DNA from: Amphibalanus amphitrite
Taxonomy: Eukaryota > Arthropoda > Thecostraca > Balanomorpha > Balanidae
Length of the DNA: 64,000 nt
Assembly (NCBI RefSeq): GCF_019059575.1
Contig: NW_024881540.1
Location: 868,001-932,000, forward strand
Direction of reading: 5' to 3'
A program made the position numbers and the translations under genes. The notes under the pieces are model-generated. The model was not told the origin of the DNA. It worked only from the letters and a program-made list of their open reading frames with translations, and ran no database searches. Positions 34,464 through 46,118 of this stretch are shown here, piece by piece; position 1 is the stretch's first letter, and each line of letters starts with the position of its first letter.

Positions 34464-36809
34464 CTGAAAGAAATTTAATCACGTTATCAGTACAGTGTCT
34501 TGTGAGAAATGCCTAAAATGATTAAAAATCAGATAAGACCAATCGGAACAGTATCTCCTAGTCCTACCTAGTCCTTTTACCATTATTGATGCTTCTTATG
34601 GACATGCATCAAAGGCTCGATAAAGCCCCGAACAGCTTATCTATCACCCCAGACCAAAGTGAATACCGTTCACCTTCCCTCCGGCCCAGTTCAGCGCCGT
34701 CCCTCCAGCGTACCGTGGTAATGGGCGCCGTCCGCCCGGGCGCGTCCCGTGGCCGTCGCGTTGGCCACCGCCTGGTAGTTGTTGGATGTGCTTGTCAGCG
34801 CGTACACCAGCAGAGCGGCCAGCGAGAGGACGCCCAGCGCGGTGCCTGGCCGACTGAAATCCTCGCACAAACACTGCTCCTTCATGGCGGCCTTGGAAGC
34901 CGACGGGTAGCCGTCAGTGGTGTCCCCCGGCAGGTTATACCCGGTACCGACCTGGTGACATTTCACACACATGTTACAATGACAGGGTGTGCTCGGTACC
35001 GGCCTTAAAACGGCCGGTGCTAAGTCGGCGTGTCATAACCGCAGGTTGTTTCTTCATTAGACAAACACTATTTGTTAGAATTGTGTTTTTCTATTGAAAA
35101 ACAACCGGAGCAGTCCTTCATCGGGCTATCTGCGCCATTACATCAACTGCTCACCCTGATAATAGCATCACGCTTTGTCACAATTTCCCGGTGGCAGTGT
35201 GATCACCGCAGTCTACATTTTAAAAGTGAGTTTAGAAGTCATACCTGGTTTAATATGGTTTGTTTATGCATTTGATCCAGCTGTGATTCGCAGCCTAATA
35301 ATGTCTCGCAATGGATTTTGTGTGAATAGTAATAATGGAAATATATGCATTCAATTTATATGAAGACACTGCTTAGTTCACAACTTCAGTTCCAGGGCGT
35401 CCCGCCACAGTGAACGTCTGAGTCCTGGCGGAATGCCAAGCCCGTTTGTGAGTCATCGGGCCCCCATGTCACATTGCCACCGCATCTACCCACATAATGT
35501 TCTGCTTACTGCATGCAACATTCATTGTGATCGTATTTGTTATCGTTCTACGCTCGAGGGTGTACTGTCGTGTTTCTGATAGTGTCATATCTTTGGGCGG
35601 CCTCACCTTGTGGAGGACGCGCTGCTTTCCCCTGTGGAGGCCTGTCGAGCTGAGCTCGGAGCGCGCGCGGCGGGCCGCCGACTGGTGGCCGTCCGCAGCC
35701 GCCGTGAGCTTACCGAGCAGACTCGCCACGTCCAGGGCCGGGTGCAGCCGCGCCGGCGGCGCCGCTGCCCCGTCGGCCCGGGCGCCGTACCACGGCCGGC
35801 CGCCGAGCGGCAGACGGCGCGGGGCGCGCGCCCGGCTGGCCATGACAGCCGTCAGCGGCCGCGCTGACGGGGCCGCCGCCGGCCGGCTGAGCGCGCCCGT
35901 CCGCCGCCGGACCGCCTGCGCCGCGCGGGTGGCGCTCACCAGACGAGCGCCGATGCTGAGCGGGCGCCAGCCGACGCGCGGCAGCCAGCCCCAGCCGGGT
36001 GGTCTGGGCCCGCGCCGGCCCCGATCGGCTCCCGACACCCCGCGCCGAGGCACCACCTTCCTCGTCGGCCAGTGGAGCCTCCAGACTTTCCTTGGGCGTC
36101 TTCTGGACATCTGCCGAATTTTCGATCCTCGTGTGTACTGCGGGTACGCTTCCGGTTGACTGCCCTCTCGGTCCCAGGTCACGGCTCGTGGGTCCATGGT
36201 GCCGTCAGTCAGTGGCCACAGCCGACCTGATCGTGACACGGGTTCTTTGAGCTTCTCTCTCGAGCTGGCGGTGAGGTTCCAGTGCGTCTGTGTGACTGAG
36301 GACAGACCTGGTGTCTCTGTGAGCTGTCCAGGTCGCTGAGTGGGGTCGACCAATGGCATGGACGGTTCAGGTGCCGCTAGTGTACCACCATGAGAAGGCC
36401 AGCCATAGGCATGGTGCACTAGATCATGCACACTCACTGGGACATCTGCGCTCATCCAGCGGCCGGCTCCTGCTGGTTCCGGCGGCTGTTCTGGCCGACA
36501 GATGAGGCAGCTGCGCCGTCGTCGGCTGTCGGGCTGCCTCGGCCCCCTGCCCTCCGCAGCTCGGTCTTGGCCGAGCGACCCCAGGCGCTGAGGGGGCGCA
36601 GGAGTCCCTCCCGGTGTGACCAGTCGTTTGGTTCTGTCCGCCGAACCGACTGCTTCCCACAGCCTCGTGGGCTGCGCTGGCGGACGGCGCCGAGACCAGC
36701 CGGAGGCCGCAGACATCGGCTTCCGATGCCCGTGCAGCTCGGATTTCGTGGCGCCAGCGAGGACCAACACTGCCGTCAGAGCGGACAGCACAGACGTGCG
36801 GAACACCAT
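33149..36809 (-). CDS. Gene B: paralogue of gene A (signal peptide, two CxC-hydrophobic segments, Asn/Thr module); 3' end unresolved
   Basis: Three exons (36809-35607, 34951-34714, 34463-33149) join in consistent phase (0, 1, then an end in phase 2). The start at 36809 has an ideal CCACCATGG context and a signal peptide MVFRTSVLSALTAVLVLAGA. Residues 25-400 are low-complexity and basic. CLCED precedes hydrophobic segment 1 (about 436-454, TALGVLSLAALLVYALT). CDCPERTG precedes segment 2 (about 708-726, LLGFLPIAVVLGYTTT). The Asn/Thr/Asp module is at about 751-799. The order matches gene A, but segment 1 sits on its own small exon. The frame meets a stop inside the donor-like CAG|gtgaga at 33148. 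Either the gene splices on or the protein ends there. Function unknown. Confidence 0.7.
34714..34951 (-). CDS. Gene B exon 2 (first CxC-hydrophobic segment)
   Basis: The acceptor is tgtcaccag and the donor is CCACG|gtacgc. Phase 0 to 1, 238 nt. It codes AAMKEQCLCEDFSRPGTALG, then VLSLAALLVYALTSTSNNYQ. The CxC, hydrophobic and Thr/Asn-rich order is that of gene A's first module. Confidence 0.75.
35043..35105. repeat. Structured dispersed element S, partial copy
   Basis: GGTTGTTTCTTCATTAGACA and the following hairpins match copies at 40422-40525 and 43652-43756. It lies in the gene B intron between exons 1 and 2. Confidence 0.7.
35607..36809 (-). CDS. Gene B exon 1
   Basis: 401 codons from the ATG to the donor CACAAG|gtgagg, phase 0. 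A signal peptide is followed by Arg/Pro/Ala-rich sequence of very high GC. The opposite strand is also open for 232 codons here, an effect of base composition. Confidence 0.7.
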
Positions 36810-37917
36810 GGTGGGCCGGGACGGTGCGCGGCCGTCCGGAGACTGCGCGTCCGCTGTGTGAGCGCACCGTCCACGGCTCGTCAGCGGCATCCGTCATCGC
36901 GACCGCCGCCCTCCTCCGTCCATCACTCCGGCTTTATCGCCCGCCGGCCGGCCCTAAATCAGGGTGACAATGGCGGGACGGCGCCATCCGCTCGTTCGGG
37001 TCCATCCATCAGCGTGCAGCGCAGCGCTCACGGGCTGTCCGCTGTCGCCGGCTCTGTCCGACCGGTACCACGCAGGCTACTCCGAGTGTTTTTGTGGTCC
37101 GCCAGTTACAGCGGGCTGCGGTGAGCACCCAGCAACAGGTGATCCGTTGGACTCTCTACTTCCTCATTAGGTGAAGAAGTAAATGACGGATGTTGTGTCT
37201 GCGCCAACCGCAGGCCAGGCTCCTGCAGTCGGCATTATCTTTCTAACGGACAGTTTCTGGCCAACGGTGAGCTAAATATGCTCGATGATTCTAAAAACCG
37301 TTTAACGTCAAAAGAGCTGTTTCGGCTGTGGTTCCTACCTAATCACTATCTTCTTGGTAAAATTATATTCACCTAATCTGTCATCAAGACCACCCGTGAA
37401 GTCTCGGAGATAACTTAGTAGTTGATGAACTTGGAAACAACAGCGTCGTATAAAAATGTTATACCGTGATTTGATACCGTATGTCACATAAAGGTCCTTT
37501 TGCATTAGTAATAGTGATAAATCACGGGTTTGGAAGGACGGTGATACCTTTGAATCATTTGAGCGATTGAATCGAGTGATTAAATCGATTTATAGCTTGT
37601 AGGTAAGCATATTTATAAATTAATTGTTTTCCATTAAAATAGGTGTGTTCCTTTTAGCGAAAACTGAAAAGCTTTGATGTCTGAACGTTAACATAATACT
37701 TAAACGTCAGACACTCTGTCAGACATCCACTCAAACACAAGTGTGTGTGTGTTTTAGTTTATGTATGCCGATGATCAAGCCCACACAATACAAAATACAA
37801 AAAAAATGACCGATGGTCAATGAGACGTTTAGTAAATCAAACGTCAAGCATCACATACGAATTACGAAACGAATGAGGGGAATCAACATTTAAATGAAGC
37901 AACTTCATTCAGTTATG

Positions 37918-38226
37918 TAACTAGTTAGCCAAGCAATGACATCGAAGAGGATGCTCTTCGATATCACCACTGGTGGGCCCAGAAAGGCGGTCTTGGACAC
38001 TGCGGGGGGGGGGGCATACCCCAAAAAGTTTCTCCAAATTCCAAAAACTAGTCGGATTTTGATTCCTCTCGCACTGCTGTGCAGTTTAAGACAAACGTTT
38101 CTAAAAAAGTTGTTTAGTTTTCGTCTTATTGTCGAAAAAAACACAATTTTTTGCCGATTTCGGACGCTACGGGCAGGATTTCCCCTGGATCCGCCAGTGG
38201 ATGTCATTGCATAGCTAACTTGTTAT
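37918..38226. mobile_element. MITE-like inverted repeat
   Basis: AACTAGTTAGCCAAGCAATG at the left pairs with CATTGCATAGCTAACTTGTT at the right (imperfect, about 25 bp). A second, inner pair, CCACTGGTGGGCCCAG and CTGGATCCGCCAGTGG, suggests a nested insertion. Target duplication not resolved. Confidence 0.5.
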
Positions 38227-38315
38227 ATAACAAAGGATTATTATTAGCAACATTTTTGCTTTTAGCCAAGGCAACAAACAGATTTGGCACGTCATCTACT
38301 TGATCTATAGATGAT

Positions 38316-38769
38316 TAAAGGGAATAGTTCACTTTCCCGAAATTAGTTTTTTTTTGCAATTGATTTAGGTATGATTTTATGCTCAGCAAATGATCAGCAA
38401 AGAACATAACACCTTTTTACATAAAAAAGATTATTTCCTATATTTTAATATAGGAAAAATTTTATTCTGTAAAAAAAATGTTATTAGACGAGGAAGCTTA
38501 TTACGCGTTGACTAATCATATTGCGTAGTTCAAACCCATTGGCTGTAAGCAGCATGAGCAGCATGAATCTGAGGTGGCTACATTCTGGGTATTTCTTCAT
38601 TAGGACACCAATATCCTGTTTAGGACACTCTTTTCGGAACGAGTGGAATATCCTTACCCAGGGTGATCGTTAAGCCGTAAAAGCTTTTGACTTGTGCTCG
38701 TCTCAGCTCAAGATACAACACTACTATTCCAATTCAAAACTCCATGTTAAAAGTGAACCATTTCCTTTA
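38316..38769. mobile_element. MITE with TAAAGGGAATAGTTCAC termini
   Basis: TAAAGGGAATAGTTCACTTT and AAAGTGAACCATTTCCTTTA are inverted repeats flanked by ATGAT on both sides (38311-38315, 38770-38774). No coding capacity. Confidence 0.65.
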
Positions 38770-38946
38770 ATGATAGTAGATTTTGATTTATCTTCACATA
38801 TGCCTAGGTAACGGAATTTTCCAACATAACGCGAATCTACAGCCTAGAAACTAATGAATCTACCATGATGTGCCTAAATGCATATGTGCCCACTGAACGC
38901 CAGTCAGGAACTATGAGACGTGAAACCAAACGCACTATAGGTCCGG

Positions 38947-39330
38947 TCAGTGATGCCTGGCCGGCGGCGGCGTCGACACCGGCAGACTGTTCTGATACAT
39001 CCAGCCGGTCCAGATGCACAGCAGTCGGAAGCCGATCGCCATTGGAGTGCGCAGTCCGCTGAGCACACCGATACCGGCTACGACCACCACCGCGCTGAGG
39101 TCGGCACAGATCAGCAGCAGCACGACCAGCGAGTATACGACGTTCCACAGCAGCCAGACGCTGAGTCGGGCGCGCGCCGCGCCGTCGCTGAGCCCCAGCA
39201 GCAGTGCACCCGACACCGCTCCGTCAGCCAGGCTCAGCAGAAAGGCCATACCGAAGACGACAAGGGCGCCGCCGCCCTCCACAGCTACCATGTACTCGAG
39301 GTAGGTGAAGAAGGAGAACATGGACATGAC
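38947..39330 (-). CDS. Gene C: terminal exon of a multi-pass membrane protein
   Basis: Begins after the acceptor cttgttcgcag, in phase 0, and runs 127 codons to a TGA at 38947-38949. It codes strongly hydrophobic segments GALVVFGMAFLLSLADGAV, then LSVWLLWNVVYSLVVLLLIC, SAVVVVAGIGVLSG and IGFRLLCIWTGWM, so three or four transmembrane helices. The tail is short and Pro/His-rich. Upstream exons were not found; they lie in or beyond the repeat-rich region to the right. Family not recognised. Confidence 0.6.
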   Translation of the reverse strand, partial: VMSMFSFFTYLEYMVAVEGGGALVVFGMAFLLSLADGAVSGALLLGLSDGAARARLSVWLLWNVVYSLVVLLLICADLSAVVVVAGIGVLSGLRTPMAIGFRLLCIWTGWMYQNSLPVSTPPPARHH

Positions 39331-39615
39331 CTGCGAACAAGAAGAGCGGCCATTATAATGTTTTAACGTTTAAGTATAGCATTTGTCTGCATTCTAAATT
39401 TACAATATTGACAATTAACTGTTATTTTCGGGTGTGAGGCTGTTGTTTCCTATTGTTTATAAACCATCGGTGATGAAAGCGTATGTAGTTATGTGCGGTG
39501 TCATGTCACTACCGATGCCGGTGGTCTAGGCTCCACTAGACTAATACAGAAAGGGGTAAGTGTCAATACGGCGATACATTTCATAGCCACAGACTGTAAG
39601 AGCGTCCACAATCTA

Positions 39616-40430
39616 CCAGTATAACTCCTTTTGGGGCGACTAACGGAGCGAGCGAGAGGGCGGGCCTTGCACGTGCGAAATTGCGAGGGGGTACCTCCAA
39701 CTTGACTTGTGCACGGCACCCTACTAACCGGTCTCTAGCGATGTGCCAAATTTGAGCACAATCGGTCCAGCCGTTCTCGAGATCTGGAATCGACCCCTGC
39801 ACGTGCGCACGTGCGGCAGCACCCCAACTGTTGCACATGCAAATGCATTGCGTAGTGGGTGCCTACCTACATGCCAAGTTTCAGCGCAATCGGCCAAGTA
39901 GTTACCGAGATATTGCAATTAAAAAAAACTGACACCTCTTCGTTTTGCACGTGGCACGTGCATAAGGGGTCACCCACATGCATCGGGAATAGTCCAATAC
40001 TTGGTAGAAGGAATGAAGCTACCCTACAAAAATTACCGCTTGTAAATCGGTCAAGTGGTTGCTGAGATATAAGCGTCGCAAAATCGTGACCACGGCCGGC
40101 CGGCCGCTCATACTCAGAAATTTCCGTTATTCTACGTAATACTCCGCTCGCTTCGCGCGCTCCGTAACCAGTATAACGCCTTTTGGGGCGACTAACGGAG
40201 CGAGCGAGGGGGTGAGCCTTTCACGTGCGAAATTTCGAGGGGGTACCTCCAGCTGACTGTGCACGGCACCCTACTAACCGGTCTCTAGCGATGTGCCAAA
40301 TTTGAGCACAATCAGCCCAGCCGTTCTCGAGATATGGAAGCGGCACCCTGCACGTGTGCACGTGCAAAATGGGTCCCAACTGACTTTTGCACGGCACCTT
40401 ACTAACCGGTCCCTAGCCATGTAGGTACCC
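39616..40430. mobile_element. CACGTG-rich family E, two reversed partial copies in tandem
   Basis: Two units each begin ACCAGTATAAC(T/G)CCTTTTGG (39616 and 40167), the reverse complement of the family's right end. The first runs to the GCTCGCTTCGCGCGCTCC end; the second breaks off near 40420. Confidence 0.65.
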
Positions 40431-40525
40431 GAAGGTTGTTTCTTCATTAGACAAACACTATTCTTTAGAACTGTGTTTTTCTATTGAAAAACAAACTGAG
40501 GGTGTTTCCATTTCGGGGTAGGATT
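40422..40525. repeat. Structured dispersed element S, copy 2
   Basis: Starts TAGGTACCCGAAGGTTG and ends TTTCGGGGTAGGATT. It is nearly identical to 43652-43756 and joins two family E elements. Confidence 0.75.
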
Positions 40526-40526
40526 A

Positions 40527-41405
40527 TTACGAGCGAGCGAGCGCAGCGAGCGAAGTGAGTCTTTTCAATATAACGGAAAAATCTCAGTATGAGCGGCCCG
40601 GCCCGGCCCGGCCCGGCCTGTAACGCTTTTGAGAGGCTTATATCTCAGCAACCGCTGGACCGATTGGCCTGCGGTCTTTTTTGCTGGGTAGCCCCATTCC
40701 TTCTACCCCGTAATTGACTACTTTTGACACATCTCAGTGACCGTCGTGGCACGTGCCACGTGAAAAGTCAAGGGTGTTCAAGCTGTTTTGCAAAAGTAGT
40801 GATTTTGAGAGGCCCATATCTCAGCAGCCGCTTGGGCGATTGTCTTGCGGTAATTTTTGTTGGGTAGCTGCATCCCTTCTACCAAAGGTCGGATATTCTT
40901 GATCTATGTGAGGGACCCCCACTGCACGTGCAAAATGCAAAAAGAAGAGGTGCCAAATTTGTTCCCATTTCAGTAACTCGGTAATTACTGGGGCGATTTC
41001 GCTGAAACTTGGCATACAGGTAGGCACCCACCAGGCAATGCATTCGCATGTGTTGCGGTTAGGGTGATACTGCACGTGCGCACGTGCAGGGGGCGTTTCC
41101 AGATCTCGAGAACGGCTGGGCCGATTGCGCTCAAATTTGGTAGGTACACGGCTGGGGACCGGTTAGTAGGGTGCCGTGCAAAGGTCATTTTGGACCCCGT
41201 TTGCACGTGCGCACGTGCAGAATGCTGCTTCCAGATCTCAGGAATGGCTGGGCCGATTGCGTTCAAATTTTGCTGTGCACACCGCTAGCGACCGGTTAGA
41301 AGGGTACTTTGCACAAGCCCGTTGGAAGTACCCTCTCCCCCTTCCGCACGTGCAGGGCTCACCATCTCGCTCGCTCGTTTTTCGCCCAAAAGGCGTTTTA
41401 CTGGT
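40527..41405. mobile_element. CACGTG-rich element, family E, copy 3
   Basis: Full unit from ATTACGAGCGAGCGAGCG to GGCGTTTTACTGG with the same internal order as copies 1 and 2. GCACGTGCGCACGTGCAG occurs twice. Confidence 0.75.
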
Positions 41406-41834
41406 ATATTACTGACCGGGCCGACGAAATTATTTGGAAACGAGGTTTGCAAAATTGACGGAGGCCCGAGTGCGGAGCACGAGGGCCGGAGTCAAATTTT
41501 GCAAGCCGAGTTTCCAAATAATTTCGTACGGCTGAGGTCAGTAAGATTTTTGCTACATGCCGCATACCTATTAAAACGTTTTGACAGGTTTTGATGACAT
41601 TTATACAATTGTTTTGTCCATAATTTCCTAACAATGATTGCGTTACTGCTGTGGATAAAGCTTTGAAGGAAATTCATAGAAGAAAATGCCTCAAAATACC
41701 TTACTTCAAACGGAATCGTCTCTGAAAATATTACCTCAGAATGGCACAACAATTGGATATCCAAGGAACATAATACATGAATGATTTGTCACGACATAAG
41801 AACAAGAAGAGGTATACTATTCCTAGTGATTTAA

Positions 41835-43037
41835 CCTTCCAGGCGGTGGGGGGGGGGGGCATTTTTTTGCCCCCCCCCCTTTAGTTTTTTCAGTATATCT
41901 CGAGAACCGCTGCGCCGATCGTCACCAACCTTTCAGTACCCTCCCGGGAGCAGCTAGCGCACATGGTGACCAAAATTTTTTTCCAAAGGCTATGATAGGT
42001 TTGCCGCTAATGACGTCAGAGTGACGTCATTTTTGCCATTTTCGACCCAAAAAAAGGTTTCGCGGGAAGAGCTGTCAGGCCTACAGCTTTAGAGATACAG
42101 AAAAATGTTTCAGACATAAAAGGTGTGAAATTGAAAGGACTACAAAACTGCTATTTCGGTTTTTCGAATTTTTTTGATTTTGACCCCAAAAATAAAAAAA
42201 ATAGATTTTTTGAATATAATAGCCGAAAAATCCAAAAAGTTTTTTGAATTTCGAAAAAACCGGAATATATGTGATAGTCCCTACCGCCTTCTATCTACAT
42301 ACCAAATTTGAGATCGATACCTCTTTTTTTGGCCAAGTTATAGCGAAAAAACTGTTCAAAATTGGTGACGTCAAATTTTCAAACTCAATTTTTAGCAATT
42401 TTAGAGCTCGTAGCGCAAAACAAAGACCACCATTAGACTCCCCGTGACGAGCTGCATCGAATCGATAGGTACCCATTTTATGCAAAAATATCAACATTGG
42501 AATTTGACCTTTTTTGACCTGACCTTGACCTGACCTCCACCAGAAAGTGGCCTAAACCGTACCTGATGGTCTTATAACCAACACCATTGAGTTGGAAATG
42601 AAAAACTGGCCATAAAACATGCATCGCATAACCTTAGTAAAGTTGGGCTCATGTGGTGACCCTTGGCGACCTTTGGTGACCTGACCTGTGACCCGACCTG
42701 GTATGACCAGTGACCTCTAATAGCAACATATGTACTAGACAACTGACGCCTTATCGCTGATTTTCGACAAAATGCGTTTTACTCGGTGTTATAGCGCTTT
42801 CCCTAGAAGCCTCGTGAACGGTTCAACATTTTATCTTTGACCTGACCTGTGACGTCATCGGTGACCCCGAGGTCAATGAAATTTGGTTTCCCCCGACAAA
42901 TTTGACAGGGCTATCGAACGCCGTTTGAATTTTCCGGATCCGTCCAGTAGTTTCGGAGATACGGGGGGAGGGGGCAAAAAAAATGCCCCCCCCCCCCACC
43001 GCGCGGAAGGTGGCTAGTAGGCCCACCGTCTGCCGGG
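41835..43037. mobile_element. TTAA-flanked element, family D (1203 bp)
   Basis: TTAA at 41831-41834 and 43038-43041. Ends CCTTCCAGGCGGTGGG and GTCTGCCGGG, with G/C hairpins near 41847-41880 and 42963-42998. Its body matches 47100-48960 and shows that the latter is split by an insertion. It contains TGACGTCA words and AGGTCA runs. Confidence 0.75.
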
Positions 43038-43651
43038 TTAACGTGAATTTTCCAGTCTTCTAGCAAAAATCTTTGCTTTATATATGTAATCTTGCTGTGT
43101 TGATGCCCTTTGGCAAAACGTTCGTGAAATACATTATATTTTCCATATTTTACATGTTTGTCTCGTGGAAAAGACCATACAACTATCAAATAATAACTCA
43201 ATAAATAAATAAAGTTAGGCCCAAGGAAACGGTGTACATATAAAACGAAGATAAGACAACAAGCGATAATGGATTTCGGTTAATAGGTGCAATGTGCATA
43301 TCTAACCATAATTTTGGCTTTGTAACCAATACAAAATATTTCAAAGCCCTTTATAAGCAGAGCAGATATTTTCTACCAAAAATGTTAGTTTTCTAATTTT
43401 ACGATGCAACTATCATGAAATTAATGATGGCAATTATACATTCCCTGGGTCAATACCTCTGGACAATGCGATAAGCTCTACAGTTCAGAGGTCATTGCCC
43501 TGGGCAGTAAACCTGGGCAGTAAACTTTTGTTTCCTGCCCAGCCTATCAAATGAGATGGCATTTTGACACCGACAGTTTCTTGGTCATAGTTTTACTGCC
43601 CGGCTCGTGCTGTGCTTAAGACACCCGGCATGTAGGAATCGTGTTTGGTGC

Positions 43652-43756
43652 AGTAGGTACCCGAAGGTTGTTTCTTCATTAGACAAACACTATTCTTTAG
43701 AATTGTGTTTTTCTATTGAAAAACAAACTGAGGGTGTTTCCATTTCGGGATAGGAT
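43652..43756. repeat. Structured dispersed element S, copy 3, with 13-bp target duplication
   Basis: TCGTGTTTGGTGC flanks the insert on both sides (43639-43651 and 43757-43769), a length typical of reverse-transcribed insertions. The roughly 105-bp insert can fold. CACTATTC/GAATTGTG (43688-43707) and TTTTTC/GAAAAA (43708-43723) form hairpins, and TACCCGAA near the start pairs with TTTCGGGATA near the end. It resembles no RNA class I recognise. Confidence 0.75.
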
Positions 43757-43769
43757 TCGTGTTTGGTGC

Positions 43770-46114
43770 GGCGAATTGGGGTACCTTGCACCGTTTGCAC
43801 ACGAACCGACAGATTTTGATTAAATTTTCAGGACAGCTGCCCCCGCAGATTATCTACCACGAAACACCCTCAGCTAAGAATATAATTATTTTTCTTGCAC
43901 GGAGCACGTGCACGTGTTTTAGGCCCATAGGCTTCAACATTAGGTGGATTTTCGGCATCGAATTTCTCGCAGACGGGTGCTTGTAATGCGATGGGCTTCT
44001 ATGTGCTCGGTGGCCGCCCCGGCATCTACCATGAGCCGGCGGCGCCGTTTCGGGCAGCCTCGGGAAGGGGGTGCAAATTGCACGTACAGCCGCCATTGGT
44101 TTAACGTTACGAAATGGGCCAAAACGGGTTTTCTCGATTTGCTGAAAATCGGCTCGATAGATTTTCTTTGTTTTTTGAGTACGTCGGTAGTCGGTCAGGG
44201 AGTGTCGATCGCTTGAAATATAATTAACTTTTTTGCACGTGGCACGCGCACAAATTTTCACGTGTTAAGTCAATGGGATTATTTGAAAAAATTACTTAAA
44301 TCGATTTTGCTCAAAATTTCCACGTTAGATTTTAAAAATGTTTCAGTATCTTATGCACCCACATGTCGCCTACCAAGTGGCATAGGCCATATATGGGGCG
44401 ATTGAAATGCACGTGCACGCCCCGCACTTGTTTGAGGGGACCACCTCCGTGAAAATTTGACCACTGCTGGTATGATGGCCTGTGCCGCGCAAACGATGCG
44501 TGCCAGCGGAACCAATCGAGGGCAGTCGTCAAGGGGATGCTCCAGGCTAGTTGCACACCTCATCACGTGGTGCTCGTGTTTTCGCACGTGCGTCATGTGG
44601 GTGTAGCATTTTGGGGTAGGTAGCCATTGGTGCATAATTACGCTCAGGTGATAACCAGGCGCGTAACCACGAGTCTGAAGTTACTGGGGACCACATAGAG
44701 GACCGCGAAGACCAAATATTATATTTCAGGATCAGTCTGTCTTCGCCCGATTGGGGGCGGGGGGTGACCACACACAGTTTTTTTGCGCGTGTAAGGAAAA
44801 CCGCGGCGCGCACCACCTCGAAACTTGGTATAGCTTATGATACCTTAATTTCGCATCGTGTGTCAAAATTTTGACCCCAGGTCACATAAGGTCAGGTCAC
44901 CATGTCAAGTAAAGTAACCATGCCTCTAAAAACTTTGTGACTGTCATTCTTACAGTTTACACACCAGAAGTTTGAAACTCGGGCGTTTGCATGAGGAAAT
45001 CAGTATGAACAATTCGTATATCTCAAAGTCCACATCGGTGACCTAATGTCAGGTCAATTTTGCGACCTCTCCGTCTCCATTATAAGTCAATGGGGAAAAT
45101 TGAAATGCTCTTCTTTTGGCCTAAAACACATTCAAACACCGTGAAACAGCCAACAGGTAAATATGACACACTGAACCGGAAAATAAGGAAAATTGCACCT
45201 GTGACTCCTTCTACCTATGTCCCTGAGGTCATCTCAGGTCATGAAATATCTCCAACAGTTTTTTTACCATAACTCATTAGGTAGAAACATGCTAGAGCGC
45301 TGAAAACACCATGACATGGTGTGTCAGAAGTGGAAATAGCCGAACGGCCTTAGTTCTCCAGCCTTGTCAATAGATGACTGACGTCATAAAGTTTTGTCGT
45401 TTTCCGATATGGACCGTTTCTGATATCGCTGAGGATGAAGCTCAACTGTAAATGAACTAGACAGCACCTGCTGTCATCCTTAGACATCTAAGGACACTTC
45501 CAACTAGTTCCTGACCAATTATCGGTCCTTTATGTTCGGTCTCATGTATTATCGTGAGGAAACTGAGAGTCGCAAATCTATAATTTCACTTCTGACGTCA
45601 CTGTGACGCCATTTCAAATGCGATCTACACCACATTTGGACACAACCTTGCTTCGGTATTCAGAAAAATGTGTGCGAAGTTTCGCTTCTCTATCTCTTCG
45701 CGTTGCGACGATATCGTCAACTCTGCCTGAGGCTCATTATGAATAATGATAATATAAGAATAACCAATAACCTCATACTATAAATCAGAAATAGGAGCCA
45801 AAAAGTTATATTTAAAATGATCAAATATTTCGCTCGGCCCAATATTTCTTTCTTTCTTTCTTGTTTTCTATCATAATTGCTATTTCATGGCGGAAACTCA
45901 GCCTAAAGACGAACTTTTGAATCGTTTTTGACGGGGCCCGTGACCGGACCCGTGACCGGACCCGTCTCCCGGACTCATCGACAGCGCATCTTTGATCCAC
46001 TAAAGTCTAAAACTATCACAAATCGAGGAGGGATTCCACCTTCATATATACTTAACGATAGCTCCGGGTCTGAAGAACACACCAAAACACATAACAATGA
46101 CAAAAGCTCACTTC
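43770..46114. other. Repeat-derived intergenic region
   Basis: Contains GCACGTG words (43903-44590) and AGGTCA/TGACCT words (44880-45240) but no element with boundaries I can define, and no supported gene. A tandem GACCGGACCCGT motif lies at 45938-45965. Confidence 0.5.
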
Positions 46115-46118
46115 TTAA

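Larger units (their letters stand above)
36810..38946. other. Gene B upstream region and intergenic space
   Basis: GC-rich to about 37150 (probable promoter side of gene B), then AT-rich. It holds two MITE-like inverted repeats (37918-38226 and 38316-38769). I see no gene. Confidence 0.5.

Noticed and set aside
36426-37124. 232-codon plus-strand frame opposite gene B exon 1
   Set aside because: Very high GC keeps several frames open. The minus strand has the Kozak start, signal peptide and splice sites.
43652-43756. Hammerhead ribozyme in element S
   Set aside because: The required CTGATGA core is absent.
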